Of a DNA stretch of 64,000 nucleotides, positions 17,150 through 25,431 are shown one piece after another. The stretch's first letter is position 1. Each line of letters opens with the position of its first letter. The notes below the pieces were generated by a model, which was given only the letters and a program-made list of their open reading frames with translations, did not search any database and was not told the DNA's origin. This stretch comes from JAOPZW01 sp963707695 (GTDB taxonomy: Bacteria; Actinomycetota; Thermoleophilia; Solirubrobacterales; Solirubrobacteraceae), in NCBI GenBank assembly GCA_963707695.1, contig CAVPQY010000003.1:186001-250000 (forward strand). The letters are read 5' to 3'. The position numbers and the translations under genes are program-made.

Positions 17150-17991
17150 TCCACCCCCCGGGCGGCGGGCCGCACGAGGCGCTCGAGGTCGTAGCGCTCC
17201 AGCGCGTCCATCCCGGCCACGTCGGTGAGGTCGAAGTGCACCGGCGTGACGGCGATCCGCCCGGCGCGGACGGCCTCGATGTCGGTGCCCGCCTCCTCGC
17301 GGAAGCCGGGGTCCTCGCCGGCGATCCAGTACCTCCGGGCGCCGTCGACCTCGCTGTGGAGCTGCAGCTCGTCGCGGTACACGCGCTTGCCGATCCGCGT
17401 CACGGCGACGCCCGCGACCGGCCCGGCCGGGACGTTGACGTTCAGCAGGGTCCCCGTCGGCAGCGGCATCCGGCCCTCGGCGCCGCCCTCGGCCGCGGCC
17501 AGCTCGCCGACGAGCGCGGCCGCGAAGTCGGCCGCCGCGGTGAAGTCGAAGCCCTCGCCGAAGCGGTGGTCGTACTCGCGCCCGGTGGACTGCTGGGAGA
17601 CGGCGAGGCCCGGGAGGCCGAGGATCAGGCCTTCGATCGCGGCGGCCACGGTCCCCGAGTAGGAGATGTCGTCGCCGAGGTTCGAGCCGTGGTTGATGCC
17701 GGAGACCACGACCTCGGGCCGGAAGCCGTCCACGAGGCCCAGGTTCGCCAGGCGGACGCAGTCGACCGGCGTCCCGTCGGTGGCGTAGCCGACGGTGCCG
17801 TCGCCGAACGGGACCTCGGCGACGAGCAGCGGGCGGCGGGTCGTGATCATCCGCGCGAAGGCCGAGCGGTTGCCGTCCGGGGCGATGACGACGAGGTCGA
17901 CGCCGTCGACGCCCAGCAGCGCGCGCCGCAGGGCCTGCAGGCCCTCCGCCTCGATGCCGTCGTCGTTCGTGAGCAGGACCCGCATGCCCAC
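17146..17991 (-). CDS. surE: 5'/3'-nucleotidase SurE
   Basis: A metal-dependent nucleoside monophosphate phosphatase (stationary-phase survival protein), 281 residues from GTG 17991 or 279 from ATG 17985. The N-terminal LLTNDDG supplies the metal-binding Asp pair; APDGNRSA near residue 38 and VVSGINHGSNLGDDISYSGTV near 93-112 complete the active site. The TATCCT box at 18002-17997 puts the transcript start on GTG 17991, which favours that start as a leaderless one. The stop overlaps the ligA start, so the pair forms an operon. Confidence 0.94.
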   Translation of the reverse strand: MGMRVLLTNDDGIEAEGLQALRRALLGVDGVDLVVIAPDGNRSAFARMITTRRPLLVAEVPFGDGTVGYATDGTPVDCVRLANLGLVDGFRPEVVVSGINHGSNLGDDISYSGTVAAAIEGLILGLPGLAVSQQSTGREYDHRFGEGFDFTAAADFAAALVGELAAAEGGAEGRMPLPTGTLLNVNVPAGPVAGVAVTRIGKRVYRDELQLHSEVDGARRYWIAGEDPGFREEAGTDIEAVRAGRIAVTPVHFDLTDVAGMDALERYDLERLVRPAARGVE

Positions 17992-17996
17992 CCACG

Positions 17997-18002
17997 AGGA
18001 TA
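17997..18002 (-). promoter_or_regulatory. -10 box of surE-ligA (leaderless)
   Basis: On the minus strand TATCCT ends 6 bases before GTG 17991. No Shine-Dalgarno for either candidate start. Confidence 0.55.
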
Positions 18003-18041
18003 GAGGCGGTCCCGGCGCTGACCACGGCCCCTCCCGCCACG

Positions 18042-18503
18042 GTGCTAGCCGCGGCCCCGACGGGGAAGCACGAGGACGTGGAGGCCATCCGTGAGCCCGG
18101 AACGGGGCATCCGGGCGTCCGGCGCCGGGTGCCTGCCCACGCCGCGTGGGTCGGCGTCCTGCGCCGTGAGGTCGCCGCGCTCGCGCGGCGCCACGGGGCG
18201 ACCCCGGACGAGGTCGACGACGTCACCCTCGCGGTCTCCGAGGTGCTCACGAACGTCGTGGTGCACGCCTACGCCCGGGACGGCGAGCCCGGCGTCCTCG
18301 ACCTCCGGGCCGCCGCCCGCGACGGCACCCTCGAGGTCGTCGTCGCCGACGAGGGCCACGGCTTCGCGCCGCGCGACGACAGCCCGGGCCTCGGCCTCGG
18401 GCTGGTCCTCGGGGCGCGGCTCGCGGACGCCCTGCGGATCGAGCCCAACCGCCCCCGCGGCACGCTCGTCACGCTGAGCTTCGCCCTGGCCGGACCTCAG
18501 TAG
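18042..18503 (+). CDS. RsbW-like anti-sigma-type ATP-binding protein
   Basis: An up to 153-residue GHKL-fold (HATPase_c) protein of the serine-protein-kinase anti-sigma type. It has the N-box VSEVLTNVVVHAY near residue 70, the G1 box VADEGHGF near 104, and the G2-like GLGLGLVLGARL near 118. Such proteins bind a sigma factor or phosphorylate an STAS antagonist. No STAS or PP2C gene is adjacent, so its partner lies elsewhere; the PP2C/HATPase protein at 40779-43214 is the nearest thematic relative. The start is uncertain: GTG 18042 is the longest, GTG 18078 is possible. Its end overlaps truA convergently by 7 bases. Confidence 0.83.
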   Translation: MLAAAPTGKHEDVEAIREPGTGHPGVRRRVPAHAAWVGVLRREVAALARRHGATPDEVDDVTLAVSEVLTNVVVHAYARDGEPGVLDLRAAARDGTLEVVVADEGHGFAPRDDSPGLGLGLVLGARLADALRIEPNRPRGTLVTLSFALAGPQ

Positions 18504-19246
18504 CGCACGCCGACCAGGTGCAGCCCGTGCGGCGGGGCGGTCGGCCCGGCCGCCGCGCGCGGGGCGCCGCCCAGGAGCGCGGCGAAGTCGGCGAGCTCCC
18601 GGCGGCCGGTGGCCACCTCGAGCATCGTCCCGACGAGCACCCGGTTCATGTGCCGCAGGAACGCGTCGGCCTCGATCCGGAACGCCAGGACGTCGTCGCC
18701 CTCGTCCACCCAGGCCGCCGCGAAGACCTCTCGCCGGAAGCGGGTGTGGTCGGACTGCGTCGGCGTGAAGGCGGTGAAGTCGTGGGAACCCGGCAGCAGG
18801 GCCGCGCACGCTCGCAGCGCGTCACGATCGGTGCCCTGGGGCCACCACAGCGCGCGGCCGCGCTCGAACGCCGAGCGCTCGGGGCGCAGGAGCAGCCGGT
18901 AGCCGTAGGTGCGCGCGCGGGCGTCGCGGCGGGCGTCGAAGCCGTCGGGCGCGGCGGTGCAGGCGCGCACGGCGACGTCGGGGGGCAGCAGCGCGTTGAG
19001 CGACCGCAGGGACACCGGCGGGCCCGGGTAGGAGGCGACCTGGTGCCACGCGTGGACGCCCCGGTCCGTGCGCCCGGCGACGGCCAGGACGACGGGCGCG
19101 CGGACGAGCACGGCCAGCGCGCGCTCGAGCTCGCCCTGCACGGTGCGGCGCCCGGGCTGGCGCGCCCAGCCGGCGAAGGCGCCCCCGTCGTACTCGAGGT
19201 CCAGCCGGGCCGTCGGCGCGGCGCGACGGGCGTGCGGGCCGGCCAC
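18497..19246 (-). CDS. truA: tRNA pseudouridine(38-40) synthase TruA
   Basis: A 249-residue enzyme that converts uridines 38-40 of the tRNA anticodon stem-loop to pseudouridine. LEYDGGAFAGWARQPGRRTVQ lies at the N-terminus; the catalytic aspartate D61 sits in AGRTDRGVHAWHQ; the C-terminal RIEADAFLRHMNRVLVGTML motif is diagnostic. GTG start at 19246, 4 bases after the small zinc-ribbon gene. It stands at the end of the alpha ribosomal operon, the usual actinobacterial order rplQ-truA. Confidence 0.95.
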   Translation of the reverse strand: MAGPHARRAAPTARLDLEYDGGAFAGWARQPGRRTVQGELERALAVLVRAPVVLAVAGRTDRGVHAWHQVASYPGPPVSLRSLNALLPPDVAVRACTAAPDGFDARRDARARTYGYRLLLRPERSAFERGRALWWPQGTDRDALRACAALLPGSHDFTAFTPTQSDHTRFRREVFAAAWVDEGDDVLAFRIEADAFLRHMNRVLVGTMLEVATGRRELADFAALLGGAPRAAAGPTAPPHGLHLVGVRY

Positions 19247-19250
19247 GCCG

Positions 19251-19484
19251 TCAGCGGCGGCGCCGGGGCCGGTCGACCCGTCCGCCCAGGGCCGCCAGCA
19301 CCGCCGCGGGGCCGCGCGGGCGCCGGTCGAAGGCCGCGGCGAAGCGCTGCGCCTCGGCGTCGGAGCCGTACGCCTTGCGCCCGCCCTCCGCGCCGCAGCG
19401 CGCGCAGGCCCAGGTCACGACGCGCCCCTCGGCGCCGAAGCTCCAGTCGTGGCCGAGGACCCGGCAGGCCAGGGGCTTGCCCAT
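19251..19484 (-). CDS. small zinc-ribbon-like protein, 77 residues
   Basis: Contains a possible metal quartet C7, H12, C27, C30 (ACRVLGHDW ... WACARCG), reminiscent of short zinc-ribbon proteins. The remainder is basic and ends RPRRRR, which could bind nucleic acid. It lies between rplQ and truA, 23 bases after rplQ and 4 bases before truA, so it is co-transcribed with the alpha operon. Function unknown; a translation- or tRNA-linked role is only suggested by position. Confidence 0.65.
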   Translation of the reverse strand: MGKPLACRVLGHDWSFGAEGRVVTWACARCGAEGGRKAYGSDAEAQRFAAAFDRRPRGPAAVLAALGGRVDRPRRRR

Positions 19485-19507
19485 CCCGGCCGCCCGCCGC
19501 CCCGTGC

Positions 19508-19861
19508 TCAGACCAGCTCGAGGAAGACCATCTCCGTCGCATCGCTGCGACGGGGGCCCAGCTTGAGGATGCGGGTGTAGCCGCCGGGGCGAGCGGCGTA
19601 GCGCGGCGCCACCTCCTCGAAGAGCTTGTGGACCGTGAACTTGTCCTGGCCCAGGGCGCTCAGCGCCTGCCGGCGCGCGTGGAGGTCGCCGCGCTTGGCC
19701 AGCGTGATGAGCTCCTCGAGCTCGGGCTTGACCGCCTTGGCCTTCGCCTCGCTGGTCTTGATGCGCTCGTGCTGGATGACCTCCTTGCAGAGGTTCTGCA
19801 GCAGCGACTTGCGATGCGCCGCGTCGCGGGAGAGCTTGTGCCGGGTCTTCTGGTGGCGCAT
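19508..19861 (-). CDS. rplQ: 50S ribosomal protein L17
   Basis: A 117-residue protein of normal bacterial length. It has the classic N-terminus MRHQKTRHKLSRDAAHR and LLQNLCKEVIQHERIKT. L17 lies near the polypeptide exit tunnel. Starts 4 bases after rpoA. Confidence 0.97.
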   Translation of the reverse strand: MRHQKTRHKLSRDAAHRKSLLQNLCKEVIQHERIKTSEAKAKAVKPELEELITLAKRGDLHARRQALSALGQDKFTVHKLFEEVAPRYAARPGGYTRILKLGPRRSDATEMVFLELV

Positions 19862-19864
19862 GGG

Positions 19865-20839
19865 TCAGTCCTCGCGGAGGTCCAGGCCGCGCGCGTGCAG
19901 CGTCTCGATGACCTCGTCGATCGACTTCTTGCCGAAGTTCGGGATCGCCGCCAGCTCGCCCTCGGACTTCGAGATGAGGTCGCCGACGGTCTGGATGCCC
20001 GCGCGCTTGAGGCAGTTGTAGGACCGGACGCCGAGCTCGAGCTCCTCGATGAGGATGTCGTGCATCGGGCCGCCGGTGGTCGCGCCGGCGCCGTTGACCG
20101 CTCCGGCGCCGTTGGGCTCGAGCTGGCCGGCCGGCCCCGCGCGGAGCTCCTCGATCCGGTCGGCGTCGGTGAAGATCGCCAGCTGCTGGATGAGGATCTC
20201 GGCCGCCTCGCGGAGCGCCGCCTGCGGGTCGATCGAGCCGTCGGTCTCGATGTCCAGCGTGAGCTTGTCGTAGTCGGTGCGCTGGCCGACGCGCGCCTGC
20301 TCGACCGCGTAGGCGACGCGCTTGACCGGCGAGAAGATCGAGTCGATCGGGATGACGCCGATCGGCTGGTCGGGGGACTTGTTGTCCTCCGCCGGGCGGT
20401 AGCCGCGGCCGCGCCCGATCGTGAGGTAGAGCTCGAGCTTCGTCCGCTTCTCGAGGGTCGCGATGTGGACGTCGGGGTTGAGGATCTCGACGCCCGCGGG
20501 CAGGTCGATGTCCTTCGCGGTGATCTCGCCGGGGCCGGTGACGACGAGCGGGGCCTCGACCTCGGTCGCGTCGGAGTGCATCCGGCAGACGATGCCCTTG
20601 AGGTTCAGGACGATGTCGGTGACGTCCTCCGTGACGCCCTTGATCGTCGAGAACTCATGGGCGACGCCCTCGATGCGCACGCTGGTGACCGCGGCGCCCG
20701 CGAGGGAGCTCAGCAGCACCCGGCGCAGCGAGTTGCCGAAGGTGTAGCCGAAGCCGCGGTCGAGCGGCTCGATGACGAACGAGCCGCGGTGATCCTCCAC
20801 GGACTCGGAGGTGATGCGGGGGATCTGGAAGTCGAGCAT
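19865..20839 (-). CDS. rpoA: RNA polymerase alpha subunit
   Basis: A 324-residue subunit that nucleates polymerase assembly and contacts promoter DNA and activators. The N-terminal domain has GFGYTFGNSLRRVLLSSL near residue 30; the C-terminal domain begins near 255 (LELGVRSYNCLKRAGIQTVGDL) and ends with the helix-hairpin-helix IPNFGKKSIDEVIETL. The linker carries a short Gly/Ala/Asn segment (NGAGAVNGAGATTGG). ATG 20839 was chosen at the conserved MLDFQIPR; an in-frame reading further upstream has no support. A GC hairpin separates it from rpsD. Confidence 0.97.
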   Translation of the reverse strand: MLDFQIPRITSESVEDHRGSFVIEPLDRGFGYTFGNSLRRVLLSSLAGAAVTSVRIEGVAHEFSTIKGVTEDVTDIVLNLKGIVCRMHSDATEVEAPLVVTGPGEITAKDIDLPAGVEILNPDVHIATLEKRTKLELYLTIGRGRGYRPAEDNKSPDQPIGVIPIDSIFSPVKRVAYAVEQARVGQRTDYDKLTLDIETDGSIDPQAALREAAEILIQQLAIFTDADRIEELRAGPAGQLEPNGAGAVNGAGATTGGPMHDILIEELELGVRSYNCLKRAGIQTVGDLISKSEGELAAIPNFGKKSIDEVIETLHARGLDLRED

Positions 20840-20905
20840 CGGAGGGGTCCTGACTGTCGTGCTGGTGTAACCCGCGCTCGACGGGGAGAGCGTCGAGAGG
20901 GGGAG

Positions 20906-20923
20906 CCCGCCCACCCGGGCGGG
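20906..20923 (-). terminator. GC hairpin between rpsD and rpoA
   Basis: CCCGCCC / GGGCGGG, 7 bp with a 4-base loop, in the 91-base rpsD-rpoA gap, without a T-tract. It may act as an attenuator or a processing site that sets rpoA and rplQ levels relative to the ribosomal genes. Confidence 0.35.
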
Positions 20924-20930
20924 GCGGGGA

Positions 20931-21557
20931 CTACTTGGAGTAGAGCTCGACGATGAGCTGCTCCTGGACCGGGGTCGTGATCTCACGACGATCCGGCTTG
21001 CGGAGCACCTTCGCCGTCAAGGCATCGTGGTCGGCCTGGAGCCAGGCCGGGACCTGCGCGGTGAGCTCGGTCGCGTCGCGGATGAGCTCCGTGGTGCCGG
21101 TGCTCTCGCTGGACTTGAAGGCGATCACGTCGCCGTCACGGACCTGGTAGCTCGGGATGTCGACCCGGCGGCCGTTGAGGGTCCAGTGCCCGTGGCGGAT
21201 GAGCTGGCGGGCCTGGCGCCGGGAGGCGGCGAAGCCGAGGCGCACGAGGACGTTGTCGAAGCGGCGCTCGAGCAGCGTGAGCAGGTTCTCGCCCGTGATG
21301 CCCTCCTGCCGCGACGCGCGGTCGTAGTAGCGCGCGAACTGCTTCTCCAGGACGCCGTAGTAGCGCTTGGCCTTCTGCTTCTCGCGGAGCTGCACGCGGT
21401 ACTCGCTCTGCTTCTGGCGGCCACGACCGTGGTCGCCGGGCGGGTACGCGCGGCGCTCGACGCCGCACTTGTCCGTCAGGCAGCGCTCGCCCTTGAGGAA
21501 GAGCTTCTGCCCTTCGCGGCGGCACTGCTTGCACTGGGGGGCGGTGTCTCGAGCCAT
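20931..21557 (-). CDS. rpsD: 30S ribosomal protein S4, zinc-binding form
   Basis: A 208-residue primary 16S rRNA-binding protein, and often the translational repressor of the alpha operon. The zinc-binding (C+) form is shown by C9, C12, C26 and C31 (CKQC ... CLTDKC). The S4 RNA-binding domain includes SRRQARQLIRHGHWTLNGRR near residue 113. Normal length. Confidence 0.97.
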   Translation of the reverse strand: MARDTAPQCKQCRREGQKLFLKGERCLTDKCGVERRAYPPGDHGRGRQKQSEYRVQLREKQKAKRYYGVLEKQFARYYDRASRQEGITGENLLTLLERRFDNVLVRLGFAASRRQARQLIRHGHWTLNGRRVDIPSYQVRDGDVIAFKSSESTGTTELIRDATELTAQVPAWLQADHDALTAKVLRKPDRREITTPVQEQLIVELYSK

Positions 21558-21573
21558 CTCGTTCTACGGGTCC

Positions 21574-21969
21574 TCAGACGCGGCGCCGCTTGCGGGGGCG
21601 GCAGCCGTTGTGCGCTTGCGGGGTGACGTCCTTGACGCTCGTGACCTCCAGGCCCGCGGCCTGGAGGGAGCGGATCGCCGTCTCGCGGCCCGAGCCCGGG
21701 CCCTTGACGAAGACGTCCACCTTCTGGAGCCCCTGCTCGATGCCCTTGCGGGCCGCCGCGTCGGCGGTCACCTGGGCGGCGAACGGGGTCGACTTGCGGG
21801 AGCCCTTGAAGCCGGCGCCGCCGGCGGACTCCCACGCGATGACGTTCCCCTCGCGGTCGGTGAGGGAGACGATCGTGTTGTTGAAGCTGGTCTTGATGTG
21901 AGCGGCGCCGACCGGGATGTTCTTCTTCGGCTTGCGGCGGCCGCGCTGGGGGCGCTTGGGGGCGGGCAC
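21574..21969 (-). CDS. rpsK: 30S ribosomal protein S11
   Basis: A 131-residue protein of the small-subunit platform. Conserved AHIKTSFNNTIVSLTDREGN near residue 20 and C-terminal VTPQAHNGCRPRKRRRV. GTG start at 21969, directly abutting the rpsM stop. Confidence 0.97.
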   Translation of the reverse strand: MPAPKRPQRGRRKPKKNIPVGAAHIKTSFNNTIVSLTDREGNVIAWESAGGAGFKGSRKSTPFAAQVTADAAARKGIEQGLQKVDVFVKGPGSGRETAIRSLQAAGLEVTSVKDVTPQAHNGCRPRKRRRV

Positions 21970-22353
21970 CTACTTCTTCCCCGCCTTCTTCTTGCCGGCG
22001 ACCTGCATGCGCTTGGGGCCCTTGCGGGTGCGCGCGTTGGTCTTCGTGTTCTGCCCGCGGACGGGGAGGCCGCGGCGATGGCGCAGCCCGCGGTAGCAGC
22101 CGATCTCCATCAGGCGCTTGATGCTCTGCGAGCGCTCGCGGCGGAGGTCGCCCTCGACGATGACGTCGCGGTCGATGAGGTCACGCAGCCGGGCGACCTC
22201 GTCCTCGGTGAGGTCGCGGACGTAGGTGTCCGGCGAGATCGACGACTCCCGGAGGAGGTCGTTGGAGGTCGAGCGCCCGATCCCGTAGATGTAGGTCAGG
22301 CCGATCTCGACGCGCTTGTTGAGGGGGACGTTGACCCCGGCGATGCGTGCCAT
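21970..22353 (-). CDS. rpsM: 30S ribosomal protein S13
   Basis: A 127-residue protein of the small-subunit head that contacts the P-site tRNA and bridges to L5. MARIAGVNVPLNKRVEIGLTYIYGIG at the N-terminus and GLRHRRGLPVRGQ near 93. The Lys-rich tail ends GKKKAGKK. Confidence 0.97.
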   Translation of the reverse strand: MARIAGVNVPLNKRVEIGLTYIYGIGRSTSNDLLRESSISPDTYVRDLTEDEVARLRDLIDRDVIVEGDLRRERSQSIKRLMEIGCYRGLRHRRGLPVRGQNTKTNARTRKGPKRMQVAGKKKAGKK

Positions 22354-22369
22354 GCGGTGTGCGGCGCTC

Positions 22370-22483
22370 CTAGCCCTGCTTCTGCTTGTGACGCGGGTTC
22401 TGGCAGATGACGAGGACCCGCCCGTGTCGGCGGATGATCTTGCACTTCTCGCACATCGGCTTGACCGACGGTCGTACCTTCAT
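22370..22483 (-). CDS. rpmJ: 50S ribosomal protein L36, zinc-binding form
   Basis: A complete 37-residue L36 (begins MKVRPSVKPMCEKCK). Zinc ligands C11, C14, C27 and H32 are intact, so this is the C+ form. ATG 22483 follows an AAAGG site. It is the first gene of the alpha operon (rpmJ-rpsM-rpsK-rpsD-rpoA-rplQ), behind its own extended -10 promoter at 22616-22608. infA, the usual upstream neighbour, is absent. Confidence 0.97.
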   Translation of the reverse strand: MKVRPSVKPMCEKCKIIRRHGRVLVICQNPRHKQKQG

Positions 22484-22607
22484 GATCCCTTTCGGCTGGA
22501 TGACCGGCGCCGTGGCTCTGGCGGCCGCTTCAGGCCGCCGCTACCAGACGCGGACCCGCGCACGAGGCGTCGGGCCGGAGGCCGTCCGCTGCGCGCGCAG
22601 ACAGGTC

Positions 22608-22616
22608 ACGATAGCA
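22608..22616 (-). promoter_or_regulatory. extended -10 promoter of the alpha operon
   Basis: On the minus strand TGCTATCGT (TGn plus TATCGT) lies upstream of rpmJ, with predicted start near 22601 and a leader of about 118 bases. No -35 match. The preceding CCCTTTGC is shared with the fusA promoter. The leader contains a GGCGGCC / GGCCGCC hairpin. The same TGCTAYCNT form precedes fusA, rpsL and rpoB. Confidence 0.55.
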
Positions 22617-22654
22617 AAGGGCCAACGGCCCCCGTGGTCCGACCGGCGGCTGCG

Positions 22655-23449
22655 CTAGGAGCCGGTCCGGGCCTCGCCCGCGAGCGCCTGGGCGTCCGCT
22701 TCGTGCCACGGCGTCAGGACCCGCGGACCCTCGGCCGTGACCGCGATCGTGAACTCGAAGTGGGCCGCCAGCGAGCCGTCCTGGGCGTAGATCGCCCAGC
22801 CGTCGTCGCCCATCCGGACCTGGTGGCGGCCGGCGTTGACCATCGGCTCGACCGCCAGGACCATGCCCTCCTCCAGGCGCGGCCCACGGCCGGGCTCGCC
22901 GAAGTTCGGCACCTGCGGGTCCTCGTGCATCGACCGCCCGATGCCGTGGCCGACGAGCGAGCGGATCACCGACATGCCCTCGCCCTCCACGCGGGCCTGC
23001 ACGGCGTGGGAGACGTCGCCCAGCCGATTCCCGGGGCGGCACTGCTCGACGGCGTCGAAGAGCGCCCGCTGGGTCACGCTCAGGAGCTTGCGGGCGACCG
23101 GGCTGACGGGGCCGACGGGGAAGGTGCGCGCCGCGTCGGCGACCCAGCCGTCCTTGATGACCCCGATGTCGATCGAGATGATGTCGCCGCGCTGGAGCGG
23201 CTCGGGGCCCGGGAAGCCGTGGACGACGAGCGAGTTCGGCGAGGCGCAGATCGACCCCGGGAAGCCGCGGTAGCCCTTGAAGGCCGGCGTCGCGCCCTGG
23301 GCCCGGATGAAGCGCTCGGCGGCCTCGTCGAGCTCGGCCGTCGTGACGCCCTCGCGGACCTTCCCCTCGAGCAGCCGCATCGTCCGGACGAGGATGTCGC
23401 CGGCGGCGGCCATCTTCTCGATCTCCTCCGGAGACTTGCGGATGATCAC
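22655..23449 (-). CDS. map: methionine aminopeptidase, type I
   Basis: A 264-residue cytosolic enzyme that removes the initiator methionine. The five-ligand metal site is visible: D in SIDIGVIKDGWVADAARTF (two Asp), H in VGHGIGRSMHEDPQVPNF, and Glu near LAVEPMV and in the C-terminal FEFTIAV. Length is normal for type I without an SH3 extension. The stop of adk (upstream) overlaps its start by four bases. Confidence 0.95.
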   Translation of the reverse strand: MIIRKSPEEIEKMAAAGDILVRTMRLLEGKVREGVTTAELDEAAERFIRAQGATPAFKGYRGFPGSICASPNSLVVHGFPGPEPLQRGDIISIDIGVIKDGWVADAARTFPVGPVSPVARKLLSVTQRALFDAVEQCRPGNRLGDVSHAVQARVEGEGMSVIRSLVGHGIGRSMHEDPQVPNFGEPGRGPRLEEGMVLAVEPMVNAGRHQVRMGDDGWAIYAQDGSLAAHFEFTIAVTAEGPRVLTPWHEADAQALAGEARTGS

Positions 23450-24117
23450 AGGGTGTCTTCGAGGCGCAGCGTCGCGATCGCCGCCCGGATGTGGTCGTGC
23501 ACCTCCGTCGGCCGGCGGCTGCCGTCGAAGCGGCGCAGGAGGCCGCGCTCCTCGTAGAAGGCGATCAGCGGCGCCGTCTGCCGATGGTAGACCTCCAGGC
23601 GCTTGCGGATCGTCTCCGGCTTGTCGTCCTCGCGCTGGACGAGGGGGGAGCCGTCGACGTCGCAGCGGTCCTCGTGCTTGGGCGGGTCGAACTCGACGTG
23701 GTAGATGCGGCCGGTCTTCGAGACGCGGCGGCCCGAGAGCCGGCGCACGATCTCGTCGTCCGGGGCCTCGATGAGCAGGACGGCCGTCAGCGAGCGGCCG
23801 TGCTCTTCCAGGGAGCCCTCGAGCGCCTCGCCCTGCGCGATCGTGCGCGGGAAGCCGTCGAGGAGGAAGCCGTCGGCCGCCTCGGGCCGGTCGACGGCCT
23901 CGAGGATGACGCCGATGATGACGTCGTCGGGGACCAGGTCCCCCGCCTTCATGTACGTCTCGGCCTGACGACCGAGCTCCGTGCCCTCCTTCACGGCCTT
24001 GCGCAGGATGTCGCCCGTCGCGTAGTAGGCGACGGCGAAGTCCTCGACGAGGCGCTCAGCCTGGGTGCCCTTCCCCGCCCCTGGTGGGCCGAGGAGGATG
24101 AGGTTCAGCTCGCTCAC
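23446..24117 (-). CDS. adk: adenylate kinase
   Basis: A 223-residue enzyme interconverting AMP + ATP and 2 ADP. P-loop GPPGAGKGTQ at residue 9; AMP-binding DGFPRT near 84; LID domain (VSKTGRIYHVEFDPPKHED) without the zinc cysteines seen in some Gram-positive enzymes. Conventional secY-adk-map order. Confidence 0.96.
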   Translation of the reverse strand: MSELNLILLGPPGAGKGTQAERLVEDFAVAYYATGDILRKAVKEGTELGRQAETYMKAGDLVPDDVIIGVILEAVDRPEAADGFLLDGFPRTIAQGEALEGSLEEHGRSLTAVLLIEAPDDEIVRRLSGRRVSKTGRIYHVEFDPPKHEDRCDVDGSPLVQREDDKPETIRKRLEVYHRQTAPLIAFYEERGLLRRFDGSRRPTEVHDHIRAAIATLRLEDTL

Positions 24118-24135
24118 GGAGGACGGGCACGCTAC

Positions 24136-25407
24136 CTACTTCAGGAAGCCCTCGTAGTTCCGCATCATGAGCTGCGCCTCGAGCTGCTTCATCGTGTCGA
24201 GGGCCACGCCCACGACGATGAGCAGCGAGGTGCCGCCGAAGAAGAAGTTCGCGCTGGTCTGGTTGATCAGCAGGGTCGGGAGCGCGGCCACGGCGGCCAG
24301 GTAGAGGGCGCCGGGGAACGTCAACCGGGCCAGCACCCGGTCCAGGAACTCCGCCGTCGGGCGCCCCGGCCGCACGCCGGGGATGAAGCCGCCGTACTTC
24401 TTGAGGTTGTCCGCCTGGTCGACCGGGTTGAACGTGACGGCCGTGTAGAAGTACGTGAACAGGATGATGAAGATCGTCTCGCCCAGCAGGTAGGGCCAGT
24501 CGTTCGGACTGAAGAACGTCGACAGGTCCTGGGCCCACGGCTTCTGGATGAGCTGGCCGACCGTCGGCGGGAAGGCCATGATCGAGGCGGCGAAGATGAC
24601 GGGGATGACGCCCGCCATGTTCACTCGCAGCGGCAGGTAGGTCTGGCCGCCGGAGGTCATGCGACGCCCGATGACGCGCTTGGCGTACTGGATCGGGATC
24701 CGCCGCTGCCCCTCCTGGATGAAGACGACCGCCGCGATCACGGCCAGCGCCACGAACGGCATCATGACCTTGAAGACCTGGTCGGAGTTCGTCCACCAGG
24801 CCTGCACGCCCTTGGGCAGCCCGCTCACGATCGAGGCGAAGATCATCAGCGAGATCCCGTTGCCGATGCCGCGCTGGGTGATGAGCTCGCCCATCCACAT
24901 GAGCAGCACCGTGCCCGCGGTCAGCGAGAGGACGATCAGGAAGACGTGCGGGACGTCGAAGCTCGGGATGATCGGCGCGCCCGTGGTGGGCGCGAAGCTC
25001 TTGAAGAGGAAGACGTAGCCGATCGACTGCGCGAAGGCCAGGCCGACGGTGAGGTAGCGCGTGTACTGCGTGATCCGCGCCTGCCCGACCTCGCCCTCCT
25101 TCTGCAGCTTCTCCAGCGAGGGCACGACCACCGTCAGCAGCTGCAGGATGATCGACGCCGTGATGTAGGGCATGATCCCGAGCGCGAAGAGCGCGATCCG
25201 GGACAGGCCTCCGCCCGAGAACGTGTTGAGCAGGTTCAGGATCCCGCCGCCGCCGAACTGCTTCTGGACGGCGTCGACGGCCTGGACGTCGATCCCGGGG
25301 ACCGGGATGTGCGAGCCGAGCCGGTAGAACGCGAGCAGCAGCGCCGTGAAGGCGAGCTTCTTGCGGATCTCCGCGACGGTGAAGGCGCTGAGGATCGTCT
25401 GCAGCAT
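24136..25407 (-). CDS. secY: preprotein translocase subunit SecY
   Basis: The 423-residue channel-forming subunit of the Sec translocon with ten membrane helices. The N-terminal helix LAFTALLLAFYRLGSHIPVPGID is followed by the plug region; the cytoplasmic loop QEGQRRIPIQYAKRVIGRR and the C-terminal QLEAQLMMRNYEGFLK are characteristic. Located after rplO, as usual in the spc operon. Confidence 0.97.
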   Translation of the reverse strand: MLQTILSAFTVAEIRKKLAFTALLLAFYRLGSHIPVPGIDVQAVDAVQKQFGGGGILNLLNTFSGGGLSRIALFALGIMPYITASIILQLLTVVVPSLEKLQKEGEVGQARITQYTRYLTVGLAFAQSIGYVFLFKSFAPTTGAPIIPSFDVPHVFLIVLSLTAGTVLLMWMGELITQRGIGNGISLMIFASIVSGLPKGVQAWWTNSDQVFKVMMPFVALAVIAAVVFIQEGQRRIPIQYAKRVIGRRMTSGGQTYLPLRVNMAGVIPVIFAASIMAFPPTVGQLIQKPWAQDLSTFFSPNDWPYLLGETIFIILFTYFYTAVTFNPVDQADNLKKYGGFIPGVRPGRPTAEFLDRVLARLTFPGALYLAAVAALPTLLINQTSANFFFGGTSLLIVVGVALDTMKQLEAQLMMRNYEGFLK

Positions 25408-25431
25408 GGAGGCTGCGCCTGAGGCTAGTGG

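Noticed and set aside
15110..18250. A 1046-codon reading of ligA
   Set aside because: The added 367 residues cover surE antiframe sequence. GTG 17149 overlapping the surE stop gives a full-length, normal LigA.
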